DNA of 64,000 nt from Telopea speciosissima (taxonomy: Eukaryota; Streptophyta; Magnoliopsida; Proteales; Proteaceae), in assembly GCF_018873765.1 (NCBI RefSeq), contig NC_057924.1:1426001-1490000 (forward strand), written 5' to 3'. The position numbers and the translations under genes are program-made. Shown here piece after piece: positions 1 to 11,949 of the stretch (the stretch's first letter is position 1; every line of letters starts with the position of its first letter). The notes under the pieces were generated by a model. It was not told where the DNA came from and searched no databases. It saw only the letters and a program-made list of their open reading frames with translations.

Positions 1-2380
1 GACTCCCCTTACTCGACTCCCCCTGAGCAACAAAACCAGGAGGTTGCTCCATATATACCTCCTTATGGAGATCACCATGCAAGAAAGCATTCTTGACATC
101 CAACTGGTACAAAGGCCAATGATGTGTAGCAGCCAAAGAGAGAAATATGCGAACTGAAGTAAGTTTTGCAACAAGAGAAAAAGTATCCAGATAGTCTATA
201 CCATAGACTTGGGCATAGCCCTTAGCAACAAGACAGGCCTTCAACCTAGCCACAGACCCATCAGGATTAACTTTCACCACAAAGATCCACCGGCAGCCAA
301 TTGCGGTTTTACCAGAGGGTAAAGAAACAAGGTCCCATGTCTGATTTTCCTGTAGCGCAGACAATTCCTCAGTCATAGCTGCCCTCCACCTAGGGTCAGA
401 CAAGGCTTCGACAACAGACTTAGGAATAGGATGATTCTCAATAGTGGATAGACAAGCAACAAAATTAGAGGACAAACCAGAATAGGACACAAAGTTAGAG
501 ATAGGATGTTGGGTACAACTCCGAACACCCTTACGGACAGCAATATGAATATCCAAATCAGAAATAACAGAAGCAGGAGGTGAAGGGGAAGTACCTATTG
601 GAGGATCCGGATCTGGAGGCGAAGAAGACGTGGTAGAGGGAGCAAACCGTTTACTATATTTGTCAAGGGCTGAAATACGAGTTGTCGGCTCGTCAGAAGA
701 GCGACGATGAAACACAGCAGGTGGCTTAGCTGGAGGTGGCACTGTTGGCAAAGGATCCTGCAAAAGAGAAGATTGCTTGACAACATAGAGGGGCAGATCA
801 TCGTCAAAATCTGAAGAAGGCAGCAAAGACTCAACAAATGGAGTGGACTCAAAGAATTTGACATTAGCAGTAACAAAGTATTTCTTCAAATCAAAAGAGT
901 AGCAACGATAACCCTTTTGAGTTTTAGAATACCCCACAAAAAGACATTTAAGAGCCCTGAGATCCAATTTAGAGCGACCAGGACGATGATCCCGAATAAA
1001 ATAAATACTCCCAAAAACCCGTGGAGGCAAAGCAAACAAAGGCTGCGAAGGACACAATAAAGAATATGGAATACTCCCACACAAAACCGAAGAAGGTAGA
1101 CGATTAATAAGAGAACAGGCTGTCAAAACAGCATCAGCCCAAAAATTTTTAGCCACTTTCATCTCAAACAAAAGAGAGCGAGTAACCTCCATTAAATGCT
1201 TGTTTTTCCTTTCGGCCACACCATTTAGTTGTGGTGTGTCTGCACAAGAGGACTGATGAATAATGCCATGTTGAACCATAAATGAAGAAAAAGGAGCAGA
1301 AAAGTATTCTTTAGCATTATCACTACGAAAAACTTTTAACGAAGTTTGAAACTGATTCTGAATTTCAAGAACAAAAGCACAAAAATTGGAGAATAACTCA
1401 GAACGATTTTTCATTAAATAAATCCAGGTAACTCTGGAATAATCATCAACAAGTGTAACAAAGTAACGAAAGCCTAACTCAGAAACAACCGGACAAGGGC
1501 CCCAAATATCAGAATGAACAAGTGCAAACGGGTGGGCAGCCCGTTTATTGACTCTAGGGGGATAACTCACACGGTGAAGTTTCCCAAACTGACATGACTC
1601 ACAATTAAGACTAGACAAAGACTTAAAACGACTATCCAAAATTTTCAAATTCTCCAATGAAGGATGACCCGAACGACAATGAATCTGATGAGGGAGTGCC
1701 ACACTCGAACATGCCACAACTGATGTGTCTTCAAGCAGATACAGCCCCCCAGATTCCCGACCTCTACCAATCGTCTTCTTCGACTTGAGATCTTGAAATA
1801 CACAATAACCAGGGAAAAAAGTGACAGAACAATTATGAGCTTTGGTAAACTTGTGAACAGATAACAAATTAAAGGGAAACTTAGGTAAATAAGAAACAGA
1901 TGATAAGGACAAAGATGAGGTAGCTTGCACAGTGCCAGTACCTCGAACCTGAGCTAAAGACCCATCAGCTAACACTACATTGGAAGAAGACTCACAAAAT
2001 GAGGAAAAAAAACCTGGAACCCCAATCATGTGATCCGAAGGACCTGAATCAATGATCCAGGGACGAGAAGTGGAGGAGAGGCATGCAGTTGCATTACCTG
2101 TCTGAACCAGAGTGGCAGCGGAGAACTGAGATGATTGGGAATTCTGAAACCGAGTAAAGCGCTCATAATCTTCAACAGACATCGTCACAGTCTTACCCTC
2201 GGACTTGGAAGAAGAGGAAACACCCGACTCACTGCTGGCCGAGTTAGCAAATTGAGGTGGCTTACCATGTAGTTTCCAACAAAAGCGCTGAATGTGGCCA
2301 GGCTTGCCACAATGATGACAGGTCTGCACCTGTCCAGAAGTCTCTGAAGCACCAGTCGTGGGGGCTTTGGGCTTCACTAG
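1..2380 (-). CDS. copia pol polyprotein (zinc knuckle, protease, integrase, start of RT), partial
   Basis: One minus-strand frame runs from about 2380 to the window start. In order I see a CCHC knuckle ([14 protein letters not shown], near 2320), a protease site reading DSGPSDHM where copia proteins normally have DSGASDHM, an integrase zinc-binding region with HCRSGHPS, the DDE core with HSDIWGP, LVDDYSR and [13 protein letters not shown], then the linker and RT beginning with the family phrase YMEQPPGF. The frame at 2320, 1504 and 58 is the same, and I found no stop by eye. The A-to-P change beside the protease aspartate may impair it. The 3' half is outside the window. Confidence 0.88.
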
Positions 2381-3104
2381 TACCAGTCCCATGACCCCTA
2401 CCACCACCACTATTACCGGACCCTCCTGTAGGACCACGGTTTGGTGGAAAAGAAGCAAGAGCAGAATTTTCAGCAGTGGTGGTCTCTTGGCTGCTCTCAC
2501 GGGAAGCACGTAAAACTCGAGAAAAAGTGTCAGAAAGAGTGGTGACCTTATCCCCACCAAGTATTTAGAGTTGAGACCTCACCGACTCAAACTCCTTACG
2601 AAGTCCACCCAAAAATACCATAACAGCAATTTGTTCTCGCTGATTTTGCATTGCCTGTACATCCGATGAGATAGGAAGGACTGAATTGAGCTCCTCATAC
2701 AAACGTTTGAAGTCAGCAAAATATTGGGTAACATTGAGATTCTTTTGCTCCACTTTATAGAATGCTTGTGACAAATCATATATACGAGACAGGTTATCGT
2801 GTCCAGAGTATAGGACATTCAAATATTCCCATAGGTCCTTGACTGTATCAATATGAGTCACCAAATCTGCAATCTGATTTTCCATTGAATTTAACATCTG
2901 GCTCAAAATCCTAGCATCAACAGTGTCCCATGTGGTATCTCCATCAGGTTTTGGTTTAATTAAATGATCCTGTTGATCATGGCCAATCAAAGCTAATCAA
3001 ACAACTTTCTTCCATTGCTGGAAATTTGATATGCCTTCTAATTTGCGATCAGTAATACGATGAGAAGCTAAGATTTCAGCCACGGTAGTCTTGGTTTCAA
3101 CCAT
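2381..3104 (-). pseudogene. copia gag, disrupted
   Basis: The ATG at 3104 opens a frame beginning MVETKTTVAEILASHRI, typical of plant copia gag. It then shows LEGISNFQQWKKVV, followed by a TGA at 2999-2997, and continues as LALIGHDQQDH. The conserved gag core (DLWEYLNVLYSG, FADFKRLYEEL) is intact. A second in-frame stop (TAA) lies at 2567-2565. A one-base shift near 2375-2380 is needed to join the pol frame with the zinc knuckle. A full Gag-Pol cannot be made from this copy without readthrough. Confidence 0.85.
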
Positions 3105-3441
3105 TCTCACAAACCACAGGGGCAGCCAACAAATAGGTCACCAATTAAAATAAAAATCGTGACTCTCCTCCAGAAAACATAAACCAACTCACCATAAAAA
3201 ATCACTGCTCAACATTCTTCATAAAAAACACAAACAAATCAGACCTAGTTCTTCATATAAACTCGAACTAGTCCCTAGACACGCATCAAAAACAGCATAG
3301 GGTGCTGTACCCCTTCCAACGAGAGCCTGAAAAGACCTACAAACCAATCAACTTGTCGAAGCAGATTACAGCCACTGTAGAGCCTCGATCAAACAGAGAA
3401 TGACTGATATTTGTAAGTGTAGATCAGTCCCTATCAATCCA

Positions 3442-3453
3442 GCTCTGATACCA
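3442..3453 (-). other. Primer-binding site for initiator tRNA-Met
   Basis: The minus strand reads TGGTATCAGAGC directly next to the LTR. This is the standard plant copia primer site complementary to the 3' end of initiator tRNA-Met. It fixes the inner LTR edge at 3454. Confidence 0.93.
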
Positions 3454-3688
3454 TGAAATAAAATAAGAAGAAAGAAGAAGAGAGGAAGAAATAGAAGAGA
3501 ATTGCTGCAACAGTTTGGGAGTCACAGCCGTGAGATTGACTGCCCCCAAAACCTTCAATATATATTAACTTAATTCAAAAGACAATAGGGTAAACCCAAA
3601 AAGACCAAAACACCCCTGAGGGAGAAGTCGTGAATTAGCTCAAGCGCTAATTCACGACTCCCTCCCCCTACTACGACAACTTCTAACA
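3454..3688 (-). repeat. 5' LTR of the copia element
   Basis: On the minus strand the LTR starts TGTTAGAAGTTGTCG at 3688 and ends in CA at 3454 against the primer site, giving about 235 bp. The plus-strand sequence GTCGTGAATTAGC...GCTAATTCACGAC inside it forms a hairpin. The flanking five bases at 3689-3693 (accaa) should recur beyond the other LTR. Confidence 0.85.
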
Positions 3689-5794
3689 ACCAAATCATCA
3701 TCAACAGATTTATACATGCCTCTGAGAACTGAAAATTATGGATCAAAGAAAGGGAAAGGAAGCTTCTTGACGTCTGATTACATTGTCACAAAACCAGTTA
3801 TTGGAGACAAATCCAATGTTAGAATGTATTGAGAATTTTGACAAGTAAACAGCAAGTAAGAAAAAATCCTTCTTTCTTTTCTCCTTAAGTCTTCTTTACC
3901 TTTTCCTCTCTTGCTTTTCCTGTTGGTGTTTCCTTTTCTTTACTCAAAATCTTATAATTTCTTCTTCTTTTTTCACTTTTTGGTGGGTTGGAGAATGGCC
4001 ATTGGAGAGGGAGAAAAAAACTTTCATAGTCTCTGGTTGTCCTAGTAAATTGCTAATCATTTCATTTGTGAAATAATGATGAAAGAAAGGGAACTAGGGA
4101 CTGGTGATTCCTGGGTTCGCTTTAAATTCAAAAGTAGTTCCTTTCCTCATAGAAGCTTTTGTCTGACTCAGTTATTTTGAAAAGCAATGGAGTAAATGAT
4201 GAAAGCTTCTCAACTCTCTAATCTCAACACCCCCCCCCCCCATACATCTTCTTCCCTTGTTTGTTACTCTCAATCTCTAACTCCCTCTCATTGTAGAGAT
4301 GGACATGGACCTAAAAAAAATATTTTAACAGGGGAAGGGATTGATATTTGATACTTCTCAGATTTGCTGTTAAATTTGCTGCTTTTCTCCATATATTTAT
4401 TCACCTCTCTAAGTTTCTGACATTAATGGATTTATCTTCCCTCTTCTCCTTGTTACCTCCAAGTCTTGAACTTTTTCCCAAATCCCAACCATTCACAGAT
4501 TCTTGTTTGTTTTAAAACCAACTAAAGAAAGATCTCCAATAGGTTTTGTCTTGATTCTGACCTTATGGGCTGTACTGGGTGACTTATTCCTACCTTTTTT
4601 TGGATCTTCTTATATGTTTTCTCACACATCAACAGCCCATTGGTCTAAACATGACATTAGAAGAATTTTTTTTTTAATTAAGATCCATTAATGATGGCCT
4701 CTCATTATAAGGTCAAGACCATGACCCCTTTCCTTTTAGTAAATCACCCTAAGGTCATATATGAACATTACAGCTTGACACCAGCACCCCCAGCCCCTTA
4801 ATTCTCCCCTCTTGGCCTAAGAAGATCAAGATTGGGATTGGAAGTTGGAACTAAATATCACTTGTATGTATCTTTGCGATTTCTATTCATCTTGGGTTTT
4901 AAAACATAGAGTACAGAGAAACAATTCTGTATTAAATCAATTACATACAGAGAAACACCAAAAGACAAATGCAGAATCCAGCCTTGTGGTTCAAACTTTG
5001 AATATTTTCTGGTGCACAACCTAAATATTCCTGAGTTCACTATTTCTTCCCCTATGCTATGTTGCTGCTATGTATTACATACAGTTATTTCTCATTGGAT
5101 GTTATTTGCCCATTTGTAGTTCCATAAAACCATCCAAAACAAACAGATAAAAAAATGGAACAGAAATCCAAAAATCCCAAACAAACAAACAAACAAAAAG
5201 AACCCATTTAAGATTTCAGTCTATTTACCCAGAATTAGAAGGAAAAAAAGAAAAAGAAAGACTAACCTCACGAAACAAGGATGCTGTGTAATCAATCAAC
5301 TGTCTCTGCATCTGACTAACATCCAATCCTGCTTAGTGCTTCCTTTCTCCCCTCTCCTCCTTGACTGTACTTTGCTCTATCCAAACTGAGCAACTCTTCA
5401 GGTTTGTAGATCCTATAAATGAACGATATATAGAGAAAAACAAAGAGGAGGGAAAAGAGAAATGAGAAAGGAAATCAAAGATTTGTTACGTTTAATGTTG
5501 GGCTCTCTGCTTCTCTCTAGGAAAAATCCCCAGAGCTATAAAATACTCCTTGCATCTTCTCCCCTTCTGTTATTCAGTCTCTCAGCAATCTGGATTTGTG
5601 CTATGTGCGAACGAGGGAACACTTTCATATCCCCTCTCCAAAATAGGCAGAAAAAAATCAAATTTTCTCAATAAATCCATAAACTCCATACCTTTTGGCT
5701 GAATCCTTCAAATTTTAGGGATGTTGCTCCAATTCCTGAGACACATGGGAGAAAAAAAATTCAGATGTAGTCAGATCTTCACACAACAACGACC
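3689..5794. other. Intergenic, nothing recognised
   Basis: No convincing coding or transposon signal. There is a C homopolymer near 4231-4241 and CT-rich stretches around 3860-3970 and 4240-4290. A TATA-like string lies at 5421-5440, but no conserved reading frame follows it. Confidence 0.5.
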
Positions 5795-5961
5795 GAGAGA
5801 GAGAGACAGAGAGAGAGTGAGGGACAGAGCCAGAGAGAGAGAGAGAGCGAGACAGAGAGAGTGAGAGAGAGTGAGAGAGAGAGAGAGTGAGAGAGAGAGT
5901 GAGAGGAAGAGAGACAGAGAGGGAGCGAGAGAGAGAGGGATAGAGAGCGAGAGAGAGAGAT
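5795..5961. repeat. Interrupted (GA)n microsatellite
   Basis: About 165 bp of GA repeats broken by single changes such as ca, tga and gc. The open frames across it on both strands encode only Ser-Leu or Arg-Glu runs and are artefacts of the repeat. Confidence 0.95.
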
Positions 5962-6231
5962 GTGATCGACATCTGGTTTACCTTCTTCGCCTGCTACTTC
6001 TCTTCCCCAGATCTATCGCAAGCTTTTGGCTTCTAACCCCAAATCACGGGTTTTCACAATTGTGCGCGACAAATTTTAGTTCTTGTTTTTTACATGAAAG
6101 ATTCATCCGGTCCGTTCTAAAAGACCAGAAAAATGAACCATCAAGCCAAACGTAAATTCATGTTTTTTTGTTCTCAAAGAACGGAAAAACGGTTCTGAAC
6201 GCCGTTCAGACATTTACCAAACGTAGCCTAA

Positions 6232-6680
6232 GGTTGATGCAGGGAGAAATTGCCTCACAAGGTTCTTTTCCAGAACCTGGTCCACATGTTGGTCCAAGAC
6301 CAACACTAAGCCAAGCCCAGGCCTTGCTGATAGGTTGGCCAAGACCTGGCCCTGTTGAGTTTAGCACCAAAATCTGGGCAGGTGAGGTACTGGTCCTTGG
6401 CTCGCTCAAAACCTACGACCTCAATACTCACTGTGTGGAGTAGCACATTAATCTGACTTTTTGCACTCATGGGAGTGGGGAACATGTTCATCCTGCTTAA
6501 TGCATCTGCTGCTGTATTCTCAACACTGAGTTGATGTTTGAGTATGAAGGTGTACTCCTAGAGAAACTCATCCCACTATGCATGCCTTGGGTTTAGGTTC
6601 TTCTAAGCGCTCAAGTATTTCAGAGCCTGGTGATCGGAAAACAACACTAACTCATGTGGTAGAAAGGGATTGAGTTTGAT
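6232..6680 (-). pseudogene. Ty3/gypsy pol fragment, RNase H into the integrase N-terminus
   Basis: The minus strand reads FLPHELVLFSDHQALKYLS, a stop, KNLNPRHA, another stop, WDEFL, a stop, then EYTFILKHQLSVENTAADALSR. This matches the end of the gypsy RNase H domain, whose family pattern is SDHxALKYL ... ADALSR. The frame continues as LLHTVSIEVVGFERAKDQYL and CPDFGAKL, the usual linker before the integrase zinc finger. At least three in-frame stops show it is dead. No LTRs are visible around it. Confidence 0.82.
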
Positions 6681-8291
6681 AATAAAAGGTATGTTTTTTA
6701 GATGAATTATAAAGGACAGTAAATTAGGGTTAAAAGTAACTCAGGAAAAGGGCAATATCTAAAGTTACAGTTCTAATTTGAGGATGTAAATTGGTCGAAT
6801 TATTATGGCAAATATTATGGGGCAGATAGAAAAAGATTGAAATACAAGAATTTCAATATAAAGTTTGAAAGTCTCCCCAAATTACCGGTTAAGTGATGGA
6901 ATCGAGGGTTTGAGATTGAATTAGGTTATGTGGTTGAAGTTGAAGATGGAATAGGTCGAAACATCCGGGGTGGCTTGGTAGGTTGGGTATTTCATGGAAG
7001 CTTGATAAATAACTAATGAAATCTCCAGACTGTGGCTAGGAAATATTCAGCTTCTTTTATGATAGTTATTAGGTTTAATTTGTGGATAGTGTTGATGAAG
7101 GGCAGTATTGTTAGAAGGATTTCGCTGAACTAATAGAGCAGCATGGGTTAATGAATAAGCAGATTATCTGGTACAAGTAAAAAGAAGGGAAAAAACAGAT
7201 AATTCTAATATTACCTGGATTTAAGGTCCCATTAACACCTGACATGATGTGAGGTCCGTGTTACTAACTCTTGTGCTTGACTTACCCTAGTCCCAACTCC
7301 GTAGGCCTGAGGTTTTACAATGCTAGGTACAGTTTACAAAACATTCTTTTTAACTTTGACAATTCAGTTGATCTCCTTGATGGTTCTGTACTTATATTGC
7401 ATTTGATTCAGCAAATGCCTTAGAAGAGTACTTGAATTGCTTTCCATTCAAAAAATGCCTTAGAAGCGTACTTGAGTTTTTTTTTGTTTTCATTTAAAAA
7501 ATGCATTAAAAACGTGAATTTTGTAATAGAATTTAAAAAAATTTCAAGATGCTTTGTGCTTTTAGTTATAATTCCAAGCAGGTTGAGTTTTCTCTTTTAC
7601 GTCTTGGGTGGTGGGGGGGGGTTGTTTTGTACAAAATTGAAAGTGTAAATGTGAAAACAAATTTCATTTTGGCTTATTTATTTGCAGCTAAACAGCTCAA
7701 TTTGCATCTTTGTTTCATTCATTTCAAGACTGGTATGAAGGTGATCCTGATTCTTGACATGACTTATTTGAATTGGTAAGTCCTATATGATTTCATTCTT
7801 TACTTGCTCTAGCTGACATATAACGGGCTCACAATTTTGTAGCATAACTGCTCCCTTATTTTATACATAATGTATGCCTGTTGTGTATGATTAAAGATCT
7901 TGGATCAAGAAGATATTAACACGAAGGCATACTTGTTTCTGTGGGTAGTCTCCTCCACCCTTGTGGTTTACAGTTTGCACTTTGCAGGTCATTGGGTATG
8001 CAGATGGACCACGCTGTGGGTTACATCTAAGAAAATGTTGTGGTCCAATAATCAATGGTAGGATCTTGATACTAATATCTGGATCATGTGGAATAAGGCA
8101 TCGGGTAGTTTGATTGTGCTTGGTTCCCCCTGCGTGGGGGGGGGGGTTGGAATCCAAACCTGCGGTCAAGCATATTCTGGTCAGGTCACTGCTGTTTGTG
8201 TTGGAATTACCATGGATTTTCAATATGTTAGACTTGGGTACCACATGACTCATTTGCATTGATCTCTTACCTTCTATGTTCGACTGTCAAC
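6681..8291. other. Intergenic, unclassified
   Basis: No recognisable gene. Short open frames at 7549-7779 (plus) and 8259-7891 (minus) show no known motif. A G homopolymer lies near 8139-8150 and another near 7611-7620. Some of this could be old retroelement DNA left of the fragment at 6232-6680, but I cannot show it. Confidence 0.45.
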
Positions 8292-9328
8292 CATAGTTTG
8301 AAAACTCGTTTTGTTTCGGTATTTCGGGCTGACCAAAATATCAATTTCGGATATTTCGGTCGAAATATTGTACTTTTTCAGCAAGGTTTCGGTAGGTCAT
8401 TTTGGTGGGTTTTAGGCCAAGTTAAGGCCTGAAACTTCATGGAAACTCTATTTTAGGCTATATAAACACATGTATGTAAATGTCCAAATTGCAAAAATAG
8501 TCACCCAAAATGGTGTTTTAGATTTGCACCATTACTTGGCAGTATACGGTCGAATCCTAATGTATAACTTAGTTAATTACACATACACATTGTTTAATAT
8601 TTTAAGTACTAGAGGAAATAAGTCACATAATAACTAATAAGCAATTTAAACAAGTAAATTCACTTGGAAACATAAATTCAATGACTCATAAGTCATAATA
8701 TTAAGTACAATAAGTCAATAACAATAACAACTTAACAAGATGATATCAATAGCCCAAATTCCCAATACAAGTCAAGTAGTCATCAAGTGACTCAAATGTG
8801 TACAAATATTCTAATAATAATTACTCTGCCGTCCAGAATCGACCCCACTCATAGTCCGATGGAGCTGACGTGCATTGTTTTCCGACTGTAGGACATATGA
8901 ATGCCACGTCATAGTCTGGGAGAAGAAACGAGTGTAGTCATCCACAGTTGCCATGTAAATTGCATCATCAACATGTTGAAGGTAATCACTGTTGGAGTTA
9001 TTAGCAAGGGAAGGTGAAGAATGAAGAACACAGAAGAAAAAACTATAAAAGAGCAGCCTTGAGAGTCTCGGTCGAAATTTCGACCGAGACTAACGAGTTT
9101 CTGTCTTTTGTATTAAGTGAATTGAAAGGGGAATCTCGATATCGCGCGAGATGTAACAATATCTCGAGATATCAGGAGATGATCGAAATCTCGATTGAGA
9201 TTTAGTATTTTTTCATATCGAAGTATCGTTTCATTTCGTCCTGGTCGAGATACTCGAAATTCTTGAGATCTCGACCGAGATTTCACAAGTTTTTGTACAA
9301 ATAACTAGTACAGTGGAGTTTTCAACCA
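8292..9328. mobile_element. hAT-like DNA element with AGATCTCGA-rich ends
   Basis: The ends carry inverted copies of TTGAAAACTC (8298-8307) and GAGTTTTCAA (9316-9325). The left end starts CATAG, like the TSD-supported element at 24442-28447. Both subterminal regions are full of short palindromic words such as TCGGTCGAAA, TCTCGACCGAGA and CTCGAGATAT. A decayed coding remnant lies inside on the minus strand (8811-9016). I could not find a clean 8-bp TSD, so the outer edges may be off by several bases. Confidence 0.6.
8811..9016 (-). pseudogene. C-terminal remnant of a transposon-encoded protein, family uncertain
   Basis: The minus strand gives about 65 residues ending at a TAG at 8813-8811. 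They include NNSNSDYLQHVDDAIYMATV, then DDYTRFFSQTMTWHSYV, QSENNARQLHRTM and SGRQSNYY at the end. The composition looks like a real protein tail rather than random sequence. The frame is lost upstream of about 9016 where terminal repeat DNA begins. By position it is probably the end of a transposase or accessory protein of the surrounding element, which is an inference. Confidence 0.4.
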
Positions 9329-10772
9329 GTTCTCAAAGCTGTCTCCATGTGTGAAAAATGGATTGGGCTAAAACTTAGCACATCGAAAAATGATGTTTGG
9401 TTGGACTTTGGGAGTTCCAAGTGGTTATGATTATCCTTATTGCTTTGGATGCCAGTTAGGTGGTCTATAAGAGTGTTAGTTTTAAACATTTCCATCTATA
9501 TAGACATTGTCTTTTTGGGGTGGGGGGTGGGTGGGTGATAATGTGTATAGACTTGTTATAAACTGCTTTGTAGCACAATGTGGATCTCTGTACCGCTTAG
9601 GTACACTTTATGAATATCTCTGATATATGTGCTGTTGTCTCGGTCTATGATGAGACATATATATCCTTTATTATAGACTTCTCTTGGTACAGTGTCTTAT
9701 AATCCTGACTTGTCTGTTCACCTGTTTTGGAGCAGCGGTGTGTATCCCTCTAATGTCGTCCCATCTCTTGTATTAACTAACATTCATGGAGTGGAAACAC
9801 CAGTGTCACCATCACCTGAAATTACAGTGGCAGTTGACAGACTTAAAGCTGGACATGCGAGGATAATAAGGCTTTGTAGGTGTGTTTCCCAGGTGGTTCA
9901 AGCTTGGAGCAGGTAGATTTTGTAAACAAACATTGTTTTGGTTGCCATCTGTGTGCTTGGGAATCTGTTTGTGCATTGTATTGCATATATTGATGAGTTG
10001 TCCAAACCTATCCCCTATTTAGTCTTCCATGCATTAGGAAGAAAATGCATGCCTCTTCTTTTTCACTGTAAAGTTGCTGACTTTTCTTCGTAAAGGCCAC
10101 TCTTGTCTCTTTCTTCCTACAGATGGAGGTTGTTGATATGGCATGGGGAGGGGGAGGGTGAGGATGGGGGGGGGGGGGTTGGGAGTGGTTTTGTCCATTA
10201 TCTTTCAGGTGACCATCTACTGAGGAACTCACAAATACCCCCTTGCTAGATATGAATTAGGAGTTCTTGTTTTTAATGTTGTGTCAATAATGTCTAGACT
10301 CTAGCCCTAGAAAACGGTTAGTATAACTGTTTTTCTCCCCTTTTATTTTGGTTTTTTGGAAGGCAAATAGTATTACTCTACCTATGATGGATTGGATTAA
10401 ATCAAGAATGAAAGGAGATGGTATCATTTAATTACCAATGGTGAAGAAATTTCAATGCTTATTTAGAATTAGATTCTTAGGAATTTTTTTCCTTTAACCA
10501 AATTATTCAAAACTAAAATTGGTAATACAAAACTACCTAAACAATGTCCCTCTCTCACCCACATGATTTTTTTGATATTTTTGCGGCTCACTTGCCTCTT
10601 TCTCCTTCCTTTTCCTTTTTAATATTCGAGTCACATCCATTTATGGGGGATCTTGTATTCTTCATTGGATCAATGACCAAGTTGTCCAATATTTCAGAGC
10701 CTTTTCAGGTGGTTTCTTTGGAAAAGCTGCTCAACAACTTTTTTCTTTGTCTATCCTATGTAAATTACTCAA
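9329..10772. other. Intergenic, unclassified
   Basis: No supported gene. An open frame at 9692-9916 has no recognised motif. G homopolymers occur at about 9517-9535 and 10166-10179. Confidence 0.45.
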
Positions 10773-10910
10773 GGGCTCATGTTTTCTGTGCCGCAGCGCA
10801 AGCTGCGCATAGACACATGGGCCTGCCACTCAGGGGGGCAGGGTGGTCATTGCAACCACCCCCATGTGTCTGGGCGCAGCTTGCGCCCCCGACACAGAGA
10901 ACATTCTCCC
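10773..10910. mobile_element. MULE-like foldback MITE, family C copy 1
   Basis: A 138-bp element flanked by an exact 9-bp direct repeat, ATTACTCAA (10764-10772 and 10911-10919). Its ends are imperfect inverted repeats around ATGTTTTCTGTG and CACAGAGAACAT. The inner part contains CAGACACATGGG and CCCATGTGTCTGGGCGCAG in opposite orientation, so the whole unit can fold back. Related copies lie at 40544-40687 and 50681-50815. A 9-bp TSD with terminal inverted repeats points to the Mutator superfamily. Confidence 0.82.
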
Positions 10911-11949
10911 ATTACTCAAATGAGACTTCAACTATATTTACATGAGGGGAGGGGAGGGGAGGGGGAATAAGAATGCCTTATGATACAAGGTGAAGATAGG
11001 AAAGTCAAATCCATGACCTCTTAGGAGTTTGCATTCTACCGCTCTAAATTATTGGGATAAACTATGTTATTGAAATGGCCACGAATCTAGTGGGGGAGAG
11101 TAGTTGCCCAGCAAGAACAGCTTGAGGGAAAAAAACCCTAATGAAGCGGAGTCTGCTAGGGGGGTCTTCTCCCTTGTTTAGCCAGAACCTGTGATCTAAC
11201 GGCTAAGAATCCGGTCACCGCTTCTTTACCTTTTGTTCTCTCCTCTTCGCCATCCCTTCTAGCATGAGCCATACCGCTCTTTTCTTTCTGATCGCCTTCC
11301 ATCTGATGTGGTTCGCTGTGTTTGGCTAGTTTACTGCCCCTTGCAGGCTTCTTTCAAATCTCAGTATGGCTTTCACGGTATGGCGTAAAGATCATAGCTT
11401 ACTTGAAGTTCTCCTTCTATCCTTTGTGCATGGAGCTTGATATCTGTGATCTTTGACTGGTTTTTCTGTTGGATGATCTCCTCTTCTGGTCAAGCACCCC
11501 ATATGGCGATGGCGATTGTGGTTGGCTACTGCTAGCGGTGCCCAATGAGGTTTTTTATTTCTCTTGAATTTTGCTATTATCTCTTCCAATTGTGAGTCTC
11601 CCTTACCTCTTTTACTAGTTCTTTAGTCTTGCATGTTACTATTTTACCTGGATTTTCTTTTGCGGAGCCAATGGTTCCCATGTCGCTGGTCTGTGGCATA
11701 TCTTTTCTATGGTTCTTTGATATTTGTGGACATCATAAGCTCTATGGCCCTATATTTTGGGATGATTATGGTTACGGTTCCCTCCCCTGCAAGCTCTGGG
11801 AGTCTTGGACTTCTTCTGGATGGAGTTTTTCCTATTTAAAGGGTGTATGTGGAAGTCGAGTTGCACCTTCATATATCCTTGTTTCTCCTCTGCTTAGAGT
11901 GATAGGCACTGTGATTCAGCTGTTTACTTCTCAGTGCTTCCTCAGAAAA

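Larger units (their letters stand above)
1..3688 (-). mobile_element. Ty1/copia LTR retrotransposon, 5' part, cut by the window edge
   Basis: Read on the minus strand, the order is LTR (3688-3454), primer-binding site, gag, zinc knuckle, protease, integrase and the start of reverse transcriptase, which runs off the window at base 1. Protease before integrase before RT is the copia order. The rest of RT, RNase H and the 3' LTR must lie beyond the window, so age from LTR divergence and the TSD cannot be judged. Gag carries stops and a shift while pol looks open, so this copy is probably dead but fairly young. Confidence 0.93.

Noticed and set aside
595-1080. Hydrophobic Leu-rich minus-strand frames
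   Set aside because: They are in the wrong frame of the copia pol region. The true frame carries the integrase C-terminus and linker.
5715-6155. Open frames on both strands rich in Ser-Leu or Arg-Glu
   Set aside because: They are translations of the (GA)n microsatellite.
6060-6231. A possible MITE end (TTTACCAAACGTAGCC)
   Set aside because: The sequence resembles a MITE terminus, but I found no matching inverted end or target duplication upstream.
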